From: Streptomyces sp. NBC_00523
GTDB taxonomy: Bacteria > Actinomycetota > Actinomycetes > Streptomycetales > Streptomycetaceae
Reading direction: 5' to 3'
DNA length: 64,000 nucleotides
NCBI RefSeq assembly: GCF_036346615.1
Contig: NZ_CP107836.1
Span: 4,340,001-4,404,000 of the forward strand
The notes below the pieces were generated by a model, which saw only the letters and a list, made by a program, of their open reading frames with translations, made no database searches and had not been told where the DNA came from. This document shows positions 16,821 to 24,984 of this stretch, one piece after another (the first letter of the stretch is position 1; each line of letters begins with the position of its first letter). The translations under genes and the position numbers were made by a program.

Positions 16821-17213
16821 TCAAGCGGAGAGGAAGAGCGCCGCGGCAACGAGCGCGGCGATGTGGGCGGTCTGATCGACGTGCGCGGCGCCACCGGCGG
16901 CGGCATATGCGGACTGGCCGGTGTGGGTCATCCACCACTGGACCGGCCACCGCCGGTCGATGACCGCGTGCGTGCCACCGATCCACACCAGAGCGGCCGT
17001 CGCGGACAACAGCGGGAGCCGCCACCCGAGCACGGCCGCACCCAGGGCGAGCAGCAGGCCGCAGACGACAACGTGCGTTCCGGCGTGGGCGATGTTCGCC
17101 CGCCAACCGGTCAGGCCGGGTGCGGCCTTGTGCCCGGCCTGGTGGTCGGTCTGGAGCGGGTAGTCGGAGATCAGGTGGCCGAGGTAGAGCAGGAACGCGA
17201 GGTCAGCGAACAC
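16821..17213 (-). CDS. DUF3307-like membrane protein
   Basis: This 130-residue protein begins with a GTG preceded by GGAGGC. The segment FLLYLGHLISDYPLQTDHQAG, with its conserved His and Asp, resembles DUF3307 proteins. Three or four hydrophobic segments follow, with a GGTHAVIDRRWPVQWWM stretch between them. Function is unknown; position in the transfer operon suggests a spread function. It overlaps the upstream gene by 11 bases. Confidence 0.75.
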   Translation of the reverse strand: MFADLAFLLYLGHLISDYPLQTDHQAGHKAAPGLTGWRANIAHAGTHVVVCGLLLALGAAVLGWRLPLLSATAALVWIGGTHAVIDRRWPVQWWMTHTGQSAYAAAGGAAHVDQTAHIAALVAAALFLSA

Positions 17214-17565
17214 GGCACGCCTCCGGTACGACGCGGTCGCGGGCGGGGTCGTCGTGGCAGGGGACGCACATGCCCAGCGAGCGCGGGATGCAGTACCCGG
17301 CATCCCGGCAGCAGGCAGGGCAGATGCGCCGGGCCCGCATGGCCTTCTCCAACGCTGCGGTACGGCTCGGAGTCATCGGTCGAACGGGGCGGGCGAGGTC
17401 GACGCGGTAGAGGTAGGCGACCAGCGGTTCACGCCGGCGCCGGGGCCGGTGCACCTCTGCGACGACGCCTTGGCCCCCGGGCCGCAGGCCCATGGCGCGG
17501 AGTTGTCGGCGGGTGGCCAGGCCGTCCGGGGCCAGGCGCCACCGGTACACGGGCAGGCCACTCAT
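17203..17565 (-). CDS. RRQRL-motif zinc-binding-type small protein
   Basis: This 120-residue basic protein contains TRRQLRAMGLRPGGQ near its N-terminus and a Cys-rich end (CPACCRDAGYC, CVPCHD) likely to bind zinc. This matches small RRQRL-motif proteins that recur in Streptomyces integrative elements. Its molecular role is unknown. The ATG overlaps the upstream stop (ATGA). Confidence 0.75.
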   Translation of the reverse strand: MSGLPVYRWRLAPDGLATRRQLRAMGLRPGGQGVVAEVHRPRRRREPLVAYLYRVDLARPVRPMTPSRTAALEKAMRARRICPACCRDAGYCIPRSLGMCVPCHDDPARDRVVPEACRVR

Positions 17566-18563
17566 GACGAGGCGCTTTCGAGAGCGGGGGCGGTGGTGTC
17601 GCGCAGTTCCTGGTAGCGGGTGGAGACCCAGCCGACCGACCACCCGCACAACTCCGCAGCCGTGCGCACGGGCATGCCTGAGGCGTGGGCGGCGGTGACG
17701 ATCTGGCGGGCTCGGTCCTCGGGCAGCTTGGTGTTCACCGGCCCACCGGACAGCAGCGCTTCCCGTTCACGGGCCTCACGCTCCGCCCGCTCCCGCTGCT
17801 GCCGACGCTCGGCCTGCTCGCGCTCCAGACGCTCGCGCTCGCGGCGATGGGCGGCCTCGCGTTCGAGGCGTTCACGCTCAGCCTGCTGCTGTTCACTCTC
17901 GCGTTCACGACGTTCACGGGCCTCACGCTCGGCCCGCTCCCGGGCCTCTGTCCGCTCGCGCTCCTCACGCCGCATGGCCTCCTCGCGGGCGGTCTGTTCG
18001 CGAGCCAGGAGGGCTTCGTGCTCGCGCTGCTCGCGCGCCAACTGGGCGGCGTGTTCGCGCTCCTCGCGGGCCCGCCGCTCCTGCTCCTCGCGGCGTTCGG
18101 CGGCGGCTTGCTCACGCTCTTTGCGTTCGGCCTTGAGCTGGGCTTCACGGGCCCGCTGGGCGGCGGTAATGGCTTGCCGGTAGGCAAGACCGGTCTCTGC
18201 CGTGACGATGAGCAAGAGGGGCGCGACCGCGTGCACGGCCACGCCGACCAGCTCTTTCTTTAGCGCGGAGTCCGCGACGTTCAGGGCGAGGGTCATCGCT
18301 CCCGTCATCCACCGCAGCGCGATGGGCCACCGCCCACCGTGCCCGCCCAGCCGGGCCAGCACGGAATCGAGCCGCACGACGATGACGACCGCCGCGTCCA
18401 CGACGAGGGGAAGGATCGGGGCCGTCCAGGTCCAGCCCTCAGGGGTGTGGCGCTCCATCAGCGGGGTGACCGTGAGGATCGAGAACAGCATCGCGCCGCC
18501 CACGATCAGCCAGGTCCCCAACGACAGCGCCTTCTCCGCTGAACGGATATGAACATCGTTCAC
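17562..18563 (-). CDS. DUF2637-like membrane protein with long coiled coil
   Basis: This 333-residue protein has four hydrophobic segments in its first 130 residues, then about 130 residues of almost only Arg, Glu, Gln and Ala, a long charged coiled coil. A C-terminal helix-turn-helix-like part follows (ARQIVTAAHASGMPVRTAAE then LCGWSVGWVSTRYQEL). The layout suggests a membrane-anchored protein that holds DNA or a partner at a distance. DUF2637 proteins are common beside tra genes. The start is GTG 18563 with GGAAGG upstream; the frame upstream of it reads as noise. Confidence 0.78.
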   Translation of the reverse strand: MNDVHIRSAEKALSLGTWLIVGGAMLFSILTVTPLMERHTPEGWTWTAPILPLVVDAAVVIVVRLDSVLARLGGHGGRWPIALRWMTGAMTLALNVADSALKKELVGVAVHAVAPLLLIVTAETGLAYRQAITAAQRAREAQLKAERKEREQAAAERREEQERRAREEREHAAQLAREQREHEALLAREQTAREEAMRREERERTEARERAEREARERRERESEQQQAERERLEREAAHRRERERLEREQAERRQQRERAEREAREREALLSGGPVNTKLPEDRARQIVTAAHASGMPVRTAAELCGWSVGWVSTRYQELRDTTAPALESASS

Positions 18564-18850
18564 GACGCCACCTTCCGCACCTGAGCCGACGCGAAGAGGG
18601 ACACGGGCTGGGCGGGATCGTCGCCCGGCACGTAATCCTCGATCCAGCCCCACTCGGGGCTTGCGGTGAACGTGTAACCGAGCGCGTCCAGGGCCCGTGA
18701 ACGGTCCCGAACGCTCGGCACCGTGGCGCCGTCGAAGACGTACTCGGGCCACTGGGAGGCCGGCACGCCGTAGATCGCCACGTACAGACGCCACCTGCCG
18801 GTGTCCTGCTGCGTGGTCATCACCGCGGGGAAGGTGTCGGGTGCGCTCAC
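18560..18850 (-). CDS. Small conserved AICE protein (DUF6303-like)
   Basis: This 96-residue soluble protein is acidic, with a compact RWRLYVAIYGVPASQWPEYVF segment. It resembles small uncharacterised proteins of Streptomyces elements. GTG start and stop each overlap the neighbouring gene by four bases, which is the main evidence that it is real. Confidence 0.68.
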   Translation of the reverse strand: MSAPDTFPAVMTTQQDTGRWRLYVAIYGVPASQWPEYVFDGATVPSVRDRSRALDALGYTFTASPEWGWIEDYVPGDDPAQPVSLFASAQVRKVAS

Positions 18851-19113
18851 GCCGCACCGCCCGGCTCTGCCGTGACCGTGCGGTTGCTCAGGTCGCGACG
18901 GGCGGCCATGACCCGGTTCCGGGCCCGGCGGATACGCCGTGCGTCCAGCTCGCTGGCCGGGCGGTCGAGGGTCATGATCTTGGCGTCAAGCAGCGCGACC
19001 TCCGCCTGGATGAGCGGCATCTCCTGCTCGATCGCGTCCAGCTCGGCGGCCGGCGGCTCGAAGTCGAGCGACGCCGTCGTAACAAGGTCCTGAAGTGCAG
19101 CGATGGTCTTCAT
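18847..19113 (-). CDS. Small conserved AICE protein (DUF6284-like), first gene of the transfer operon
   Basis: This 88-residue protein starts MKTIAALQDLV and contains PPAAELDAIEQEMPLIQAEV then a basic helix, a pattern I associate with DUF6284. A GGGAG lies 10 bases before the ATG. It is the promoter-proximal gene of the leftward operon reaching to tra, with three hairpins in its leader. Confidence 0.7.
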   Translation of the reverse strand: MKTIAALQDLVTTASLDFEPPAAELDAIEQEMPLIQAEVALLDAKIMTLDRPASELDARRIRRARNRVMAARRDLSNRTVTAEPGGAA

Positions 19114-19151
19114 GGGTCGTTGTCTCCCTGGCAGGTGAGACGGCCCGAACA

Positions 19152-19312
19152 GCGGCCCCGGTGTTCGAGCACCGGGGCCGCACGCCGTCGAAGTCGGAAA
19201 ACCGGCTCCCCTCAGCGCCGCACGTACGAGACGTGCGGCGGAGGCAACCGGCCGCAGCTCGAACGCTGCGGAGAGAGCAGATTGCGCTGTACTCACACGG
19301 AGAGCCCGTGTG
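19152..19312 (-). promoter_or_regulatory. Leader of the transfer operon with three hairpins
   Basis: A 12-bp perfect stem (19152-19163 with 19170-19181) and a 10-bp perfect stem (19216-19225 with 19231-19240) lie within 130 bases of the first gene. A weaker stem (CACACGG with CCGTGTG, near 19294-19311) lies farther out. A TTGACA box on the minus strand at about 19347-19352 could be a promoter -35 element, but no good -10 is seen. The hairpins could attenuate or protect the transcript. Confidence 0.55.
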
Positions 19313-19464
19313 GCCGCCTACTTGGCCTAGGAGAGGCGGCGTGATCCCCATTCAGTTGTCAAAGAACCGGCGCTTCCTTGGAGCCCGTTTCACGGAGCCC
19401 TCCGGGCGACAGACACAGGTGTGTCGGGGCGCCCTCCGCTCGATCGGACCGACCGGCGGGTGCA

Positions 19465-19524
19465 TCCCTAAGGTTCCCTAGGGTTCCCTGCGGTGTCAAG
19501 CAGTAAGGTAGGGAACCTCAGGGA
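19465..19524. promoter_or_regulatory. Operator of the GntR-family repressor
   Basis: The 16-mer TCCCTAAGGTTCCCTA (19465-19480) is repeated in inverted orientation at 19509-19524 with one mismatch. A further GGTTCCCT lies at 19482-19489. The array sits 25 bases before the GntR-type gene and upstream of the leftward transfer operon, so one repressor could control both, as KorSA does in pSAM2. Confidence 0.75.
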
Positions 19525-19548
19525 TGTTCACGCGAAGGAGCAAGCGAA

Positions 19549-20307
19549 ATGGCAGGCCAGGCCGACAATCGGGCCCCTTACGCAAAGATTGCCGCTCACT
19601 ACTCAAAGCTGATCTCTTCCGGCGAGTTGCGGCCGGGGGAGCTCCTGCCGAGCATCAAGAACCTCGCCGAAGAGTGGAAGGTCAGCGCCGCCACGGCGGA
19701 GAAGGCCCTGCGGAAGCTGCGAAGCGAGGGCCTAGTACGAGGCATCCACGGAATTGGCACCGAGGTCCTGGACCAGCCGGCCCCGATGTCCTCGGGCGCC
19801 CAGCGTCAGGACCGGGGGCGCCGCACCGGCTCCAGCTGGGGGACGGGCGAACGATCCGACTCGCACCAGGCAGCCGTCGTACCAGCACCCGCCGACGTGG
19901 CGCAGGCCCTGGACATCAAGCCCGGCTCGAAGGTCGTACGGCGTAGCCGCGTGTACCGGGACCGGCACGGCATCGTTGCTCACAGCACGTCGTGGATTCC
20001 CGCCCGGTACGGGAAGCTGGTGCCGCAGCTGGCAGAGAGCGCGCGACTGACGGGAGGCACGTCGCTTCAGCTCATCGCGCAGGCAACCGGCCACCCGATC
20101 ACTCGTCGCATCGACACAGCATCGTCCAGCCGCCTCACGCCGGAGCACGCGCGGCTCCTGGAACTGGACCCGGAGAACCCGCCGGCCGACCCCGTGGTCG
20201 TGATGACAGCGAAGTTCCTCGACAGCGAGGACACCGCCGTGGAGTACGGCGTAGACCTCGGTGCCCCAGGACGTACATGGCGCACCGAAACCGAGGTCAC
20301 CCTGTGA
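19549..20307 (+). CDS. GntR-family transcriptional regulator (KorSA-like)
   Basis: This 252-residue regulator has an N-terminal winged helix (YSKLISSGELRPGELLPSIK, then a helix around SAATAEKALRKLRSEGLV) and a C-terminal UTRA effector domain (about residues 100-245). In AICEs such a GntR protein keeps replication and transfer genes silent and represses itself. A GAAGGAG site lies nine bases before the ATG. An inverted-repeat operator lies immediately upstream. It overlaps the next gene by four bases. Confidence 0.9.
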   Translation: MAGQADNRAPYAKIAAHYSKLISSGELRPGELLPSIKNLAEEWKVSAATAEKALRKLRSEGLVRGIHGIGTEVLDQPAPMSSGAQRQDRGRRTGSSWGTGERSDSHQAAVVPAPADVAQALDIKPGSKVVRRSRVYRDRHGIVAHSTSWIPARYGKLVPQLAESARLTGGTSLQLIAQATGHPITRRIDTASSSRLTPEHARLLELDPENPPADPVVVMTAKFLDSEDTAVEYGVDLGAPGRTWRTETEVTL

Positions 20308-20981
20308 AAGGCGCGAACAGCACGCCCGCGAACGAGCCAGAAGGGCGAGGGGGCACCCCGCTCACGGCCAGGCCCGGTGGCACCCCTGCGCGAGGAACCG
20401 AAACCGAGGCAGCAGTCATCTCACGAGCCTTGACGCAACCGAAGCCCACACGTCCCCCGTTCTGCGTGCTCATGGCCGGACTCCCCGGCTCCGGCAAGAC
20501 CACACTGTCCCGTGCCTTGACGGATCGGGGATTCGTCCGCCTGTGCCCGGACGAGGAAATGTTCCGCCGACACGGCGTCTACGGAGTCGACTTCCCTCGG
20601 GGCGTCTTCCCTACCCTGGAACGGCCCGTGCTCGAAGACGTGGCGGCCGACCTCCGCGCACAGCTCAAAGCCGGGCAGGACGTCGTAGTTGACCATGGCC
20701 TCTGGACTCCGGAGGACCGAGCTAAATGGCAAGGCATCGCCACTGAAGCAGGCGCGGTCCCCCTGCTCGTCTACCTCGCTGCCAGCCATGAAGAATTGTG
20801 GGCGAGGGTCAGCAAGCGCAACGAGTTCCACGCGAACGACCCGAACGCAATCTACTTCGCGGAAAGCGACCTCCAGCGTTACCGCACTAGATTCGTGCCG
20901 CCTACACCACAGGAGTCGCACTTGCTATACGGGGGTGACCCGACCGTCGTCCTCGTGGCCTTGCATCGTCCTGACCGCTGA
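20304..20981 (+). CDS. P-loop kinase-like protein coupled to the regulator
   Basis: This 225-residue protein has a Walker A motif GLPGSGKTT preceded by a beta strand (FCVLMA), and downstream features of the AAA_33 or zeta-toxin-like kinase fold: CPDEEMFRRHG, a VVVDHGLWTPEDR strand, and LVYLAAS. These enzymes phosphorylate small molecules or nucleic acid ends; the substrate here is unknown. The GTG start overlaps the GntR gene stop. The first 40 residues are low-complexity, so a later start is possible. Stable co-expression with the repressor is expected. Confidence 0.78.
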   Translation: MKGANSTPANEPEGRGGTPLTARPGGTPARGTETEAAVISRALTQPKPTRPPFCVLMAGLPGSGKTTLSRALTDRGFVRLCPDEEMFRRHGVYGVDFPRGVFPTLERPVLEDVAADLRAQLKAGQDVVVDHGLWTPEDRAKWQGIATEAGAVPLLVYLAASHEELWARVSKRNEFHANDPNAIYFAESDLQRYRTRFVPPTPQESHLLYGGDPTVVLVALHRPDR

Positions 20982-21334
20982 TCCCCCTGACAAGAGGGCG
21001 CACACGGCCCGCAGTTCTTCAGGACGACTCCGCCTGCATTCTTCCTCATCGAGGCGGCCATCACCGCGCGACCTGCCTCGGCCCGTCCTTCCCAGTCAGC
21101 CCGGCACCCCTGTCGCGCGCACCGCATGCGTCCCGTAAGGGGTTACGCCGTGGCCAGGCGGCAGACTCCATGGCTTAAGACGGCCGCCTTGGCACGAGTC
21201 TCGCAGGCCATGACTCCATGTCGCGCTTTACCGGTCATGCACAGACTGCCCGACGCGCCGGATGCTTACGGAGCCATGATCACTCGCGTCAAGGCAGCTT
21301 CTAACCAAAGCGGCTCCCGCGCTCGTGATGGAGT
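20982..21334. other. Gene-free junction between AICE core and defence cargo
   Basis: These 353 bases separate the kinase-like gene from the S8 protease gene, which converge here. I see no convincing gene, RNA or strong hairpin. Confidence 0.55.
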
Positions 21335-23659
21335 TCAGGTTTGAGTTCGTACCTCAGTTGCAATTGGCACAGGAAGCGCAGAAAGAACCGGGAATTCCGA
21401 CTGTGCCATTTGGTACACCGGAATACCAGAAAGCGATGTCACGGTCACTAGGAGGGTGAAGTCCACCGGCGCCGCACTACGAGTAAGGACGCCGCCAGCC
21501 CGTGTCAGGTACTCGATATCTAGTCGAGGAAGCCAGAGGCTCTTCGCCTGAAGACGGTCTTGCCCCTGCATGACCGTCTCCCACTTCCCTCCACGACGCC
21601 TGCTGGCCTCTGACGCCTTCGGTCCTATTTTTTGAGAACGAGAAACCGGATTCTTGCTGCGAATCCAGCCTTCCTCTTCCAGCTCGGCTACCCGTTCCGG
21701 TTCATCACGGATATTAACCTTCACGGTGTGCGAGGAGTTCTCTGGATCTCGAAATGAGTAATTGGCGGCATGTGGACGAAGTGTAAATTCCAGACCGGAT
21801 TCCGTGTACTCGACTGCTTCAGTCGGATCCGTGGGTGACGCATAGGCGAGAGTCCACCTAACCTTCACCCTTCCTCGATCAACAGACTCAGGCACGGGAA
21901 GGAGAAACCCCAGTATCTGATCACGCTCAACAGAAGCTTGGTACATGACAGTGACCTCGTTACTGTCGCACCAGAGGGCGGAAGCGTGATCGTTTATAAG
22001 CCGTCCGTACCCAGTGCTTACGTTCGGGTCAGCATGCGATTCGGCAAAATGGACAGCGAACGCCTTCAATGCCGAAGCGCTAGCTCGGTCTCCAAGCTCG
22101 CCAGACAAAACCGCTAGCTCGTGCGAAACCAGAGGTGCCGCGTAACTTGTCCCGCAATCGTACGATATTCTTCCGTCGGCTCTTAGCCTAGCGAATGGCA
22201 ATTGTTCGTCGCCACCGAACGCCATGACCGACGGCTGCACCAGAGCCCCAGGGCGCCCCGGACCGACACAACTGTACGGGGCCCTGCTCCACAATGCCTC
22301 AGGATAGGGGCGATCGCATGCTCCGACACTGAGTCCATTGACCATATCGGCCGGGACCATTATTCGATTGTCGCTGGTTTCGCCATTATTCCCAACGGCA
22401 GTGACGAAAAGTATATCCCTCTCGTATGCCAAGCTATCGAGAACAGCCGTCCAGCGGTGCGGCTCGCCGTCGTCCACAGAAACTTCCGGCCCGAGACTGA
22501 GGTTGACGATCATAGCGTCGTCTTCCGTGACCTTCTTCTGAATCTGGTCCAGGAGCCAGTAAAGTTCCGTTCCATCCTCAGCTGGCCCGGGAATACACCT
22601 GTAATGGGTGGCCCTGACCGGGGGCTTCGACAGTTGTTGTCCTGGTTGCACATTCCCATATAGGACAGCTCCCGTCACAGCGCTTCCGTGCTCCAGACAG
22701 CCGTATTCGGGACTTTCGTCCGTCAGATGGTGTTGCTGAGCAGAGCCGGCGAAGTAGTCACCGTCCTCATCTATTCCGGCATCGAAGATAAGCACCTCGG
22801 GCGCAGTAGCGTCAGCAGCAGGAGGCGCTGGCCGCCCTATTCGTGGAGCTGACCGGAGTGGGGCCGTAGGAACGGGTCGAATGCGCGGCATACGCCGTAT
22901 CGAACGAAGCGGGTTAAAGGCAGCAGCCTGCTCTGCCCGGTCCACAGGAAGAAACACAGGCACGAACGTTAGTCCGCCAATTATGTCGCGGCGTGTGCCC
23001 GCTACTTCCCCTCCTAGGCTCGCAATGTATTCTTCGAATTTATGGAAAAGGCGGTTATTCATGGGCTGCCGTCCCGACCCAGGATTATCTGGGTCGGGGT
23101 GAAGGACGGCCTCATAGGCTATACAGCCCCGGCCTGGGTCGATAGTATCTATCGTAGAATCCCGCAGCACTTCCTCACGACGCGGCAGGCTAATTGATGA
23201 GAACTGGCGCAGTTCTTCCGCGGCCGCCTTTTCGGCCCGGTTAAGCTCGCGACCCTCAAGCATGTTGGCTAAGCGATTCAAGCTCGCATCGTCCCCAGCG
23301 ACGATCAGGGACTTGGTTGGCACATCCGGTGTGGTGCCGCTGCGAAGCGTCAAATCGGCAGTAGCTGGGCGAGATCCGAGCGGAGTTAGCCCCAACAGCT
23401 TAACGAGGCGATCCGGGAAGTAACTATTAGCCAGGAAGTTCGGCAGCAGAGTAGCCTCGAAGACTACATGTTCGGCTCGCAGGGCCGAATCAATGCGGAC
23501 CGCAGAGTCCCGCAATGATCGCACCTGGGGCCCAAGGAAGTCCCTGGTCTCCTCCATGGAGAACGGATAGAACTTGCTTCCTCCTCCTGAAACTCGATCA
23601 ACCATTTCGGACATTTGCTCGCCCCCGACGAGGATTCGCCCGCCAGTTTTACGGCTCAT
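21335..23659 (-). CDS. S8 (subtilisin-like) serine protease, IetS-like
   Basis: This 774-residue protease has an intact triad: D293 in LIFDAGID, H324 in LEHGSAVTG and S505 in GTSYAAP, with the oxyanion Asn in TAVGNNG. About 285 residues of non-protease sequence precede the catalytic domain and about 230 follow it, and there is no signal peptide, so it acts in the cytoplasm. It starts 33 bases after the stop of an AAA+ ATPase gene. This AAA plus S8 pair matches IetAS, described as a plasmid toxin-antitoxin system and later as an antiphage system; IetS is the protease. Codon use is less GC-rich than in neighbouring genes, a sign of separate acquisition. Confidence 0.88.
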   Translation of the reverse strand: MSRKTGGRILVGGEQMSEMVDRVSGGGSKFYPFSMEETRDFLGPQVRSLRDSAVRIDSALRAEHVVFEATLLPNFLANSYFPDRLVKLLGLTPLGSRPATADLTLRSGTTPDVPTKSLIVAGDDASLNRLANMLEGRELNRAEKAAAEELRQFSSISLPRREEVLRDSTIDTIDPGRGCIAYEAVLHPDPDNPGSGRQPMNNRLFHKFEEYIASLGGEVAGTRRDIIGGLTFVPVFLPVDRAEQAAAFNPLRSIRRMPRIRPVPTAPLRSAPRIGRPAPPAADATAPEVLIFDAGIDEDGDYFAGSAQQHHLTDESPEYGCLEHGSAVTGAVLYGNVQPGQQLSKPPVRATHYRCIPGPAEDGTELYWLLDQIQKKVTEDDAMIVNLSLGPEVSVDDGEPHRWTAVLDSLAYERDILFVTAVGNNGETSDNRIMVPADMVNGLSVGACDRPYPEALWSRAPYSCVGPGRPGALVQPSVMAFGGDEQLPFARLRADGRISYDCGTSYAAPLVSHELAVLSGELGDRASASALKAFAVHFAESHADPNVSTGYGRLINDHASALWCDSNEVTVMYQASVERDQILGFLLPVPESVDRGRVKVRWTLAYASPTDPTEAVEYTESGLEFTLRPHAANYSFRDPENSSHTVKVNIRDEPERVAELEEEGWIRSKNPVSRSQKIGPKASEASRRRGGKWETVMQGQDRLQAKSLWLPRLDIEYLTRAGGVLTRSAAPVDFTLLVTVTSLSGIPVYQMAQSEFPVLSALPVPIATEVRTQT

Positions 23660-23692
23660 TTATTCCCCCCCAGGGAATTGCAACTAAGTCCC

Positions 23693-24880
23693 CTATTTTT
23701 CTCGTGAAGCCAAAGCTCGACTTACTGTTGGATGGCTTACGCCGAGAATTCCTGCGATTTTTCGTTGTGAATAACCAAGTGACTGATGCGCAAGGCGAAT
23801 AATCTGAGACCGCGTCTCTGTATCAGTAACCGATTGCTCGCGAAGTGCGGCCATGGCATGCTCTGCAATACGTTTCGGGAAAGCTTTCAGGTTTCCGTCC
23901 TCGATGATTGCTGCTCTCGCTAGACCGTTCACAAGCTTGACGATATCGGAATGCGATGCTCCTTCAGTTGCGAGAGCCAACAATGAAACAAATTCTGTGC
24001 CAACGTCTCCGGCCGCAATGACCGGAATTTGGGTTAGCAGATTCTGTCGAAGCTCGCGCTCTGGCATGCGCATTTCGATTTTGACATCGAAGCGCCTCGC
24101 GATAGCTGTATCAACCAGATCTAGGTGATTAGTAGCGGCGACCAAGAAGCTTCCAGCGGGCCACCGGTCGAGTTCCAAAAGTAGAACGTTTACCAGGCGC
24201 TTCAGCTCCCCAATGTCAGTGCTGTCGTCTCGCCTTTTCGCCAATGCGTCAAATTCATCAATGAACAGGACGCATTCTGTTTTTGATGCGTAATCAAGTG
24301 CTGCCCTCAGGTTGCGCCCAGTCCGCCCCAAGTAGCTCGACATCACTGACGCCAAGTCCACGACGAGAAGCGGTTGTTTCATTTGCTCGGCGATGTACGC
24401 AGCAGTCATGGATTTGCCTACGCCGGGAGGACCGCTCAAGAGGACGCTGCGAGACGGCTGCAGTCCTACCTCCATAAGCCGCTCACGCAGCGGGCGCTCA
24501 GCAACGATCCTGTCGACTTGTGCCCTGCAGAACTCGTCGAGCACAGGCCCAGAGACGGCAGGTGGCCCACCCAAGCGGAGCAACGTTTGGTTGGTATCTG
24601 GGTCTCTCGGCAAGTCGGCGACGGCCGGCGGCTCCCAGTCATCGGTAGGTGCCGCGCCTCCTCGAAGGGGAGAGCGCTCGGGCGAAGCCGTGAGCAAAGC
24701 TCTCAGCTCTGCCCGGAGAGCAACTGCATGACCGGACGCTGTGGGCGGCCTGCGCATCCACCGTCGGCACAGTTCTTGCGCAGCTCGTTCGTCCGCCTTC
24801 AGGGCAGCCGACATCAGCTCAAGCAGTGCGTGCTCGGTGTTACTCAGACCTGACCAGCTGCCATCCTCCGGCTTACTCAT
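23693..24880 (-). CDS. AAA+ ATPase, IetA-like
   Basis: This protein has a central AAA+ domain with Walker A GPPGVGKS (Lys at residue 156 from this start), Walker B CVLFIDEFDAL, sensor 1 LVAATNHLDLVD and the arginine-finger region AIARRFDVKIEM. The C-terminal 30 residues (QRKIAGILGVSHPTVSRALAS) form a helix-turn-helix. In IetAS the ATPase restrains or directs the protease. The start is uncertain: ATG 24880 gives 395 residues and 24925 gives 410; neither has a strong ribosome binding site. The extra DNA-binding tail suggests it may also autoregulate the operon. Confidence 0.87.
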   Translation of the reverse strand: MSKPEDGSWSGLSNTEHALLELMSAALKADERAAQELCRRWMRRPPTASGHAVALRAELRALLTASPERSPLRGGAAPTDDWEPPAVADLPRDPDTNQTLLRLGGPPAVSGPVLDEFCRAQVDRIVAERPLRERLMEVGLQPSRSVLLSGPPGVGKSMTAAYIAEQMKQPLLVVDLASVMSSYLGRTGRNLRAALDYASKTECVLFIDEFDALAKRRDDSTDIGELKRLVNVLLLELDRWPAGSFLVAATNHLDLVDTAIARRFDVKIEMRMPERELRQNLLTQIPVIAAGDVGTEFVSLLALATEGASHSDIVKLVNGLARAAIIEDGNLKAFPKRIAEHAMAALREQSVTDTETRSQIIRLAHQSLGYSQRKIAGILGVSHPTVSRALASREK

Positions 24881-24984
24881 GCTGGGCAGGTTACCAACTG
24901 GTTTGGTCCCCTGACCAGGCCACATCCGTCAACTGGTACATGATGTTCACCCGTAGTGCGTAGGTGAACCACACGAAGTGCTGA

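Noticed and set aside
17685..18263. Hydrophobic Leu-rich open frame opposite the coiled-coil gene
   Set aside because: It is the complement of Glu/Arg codons of the real gene, giving artificial Leu, Ala and Ser runs.
20982..21334. A further small gene between the kinase-like and protease genes
   Set aside because: The only open frames are short, without ribosome binding sites or coding bias.
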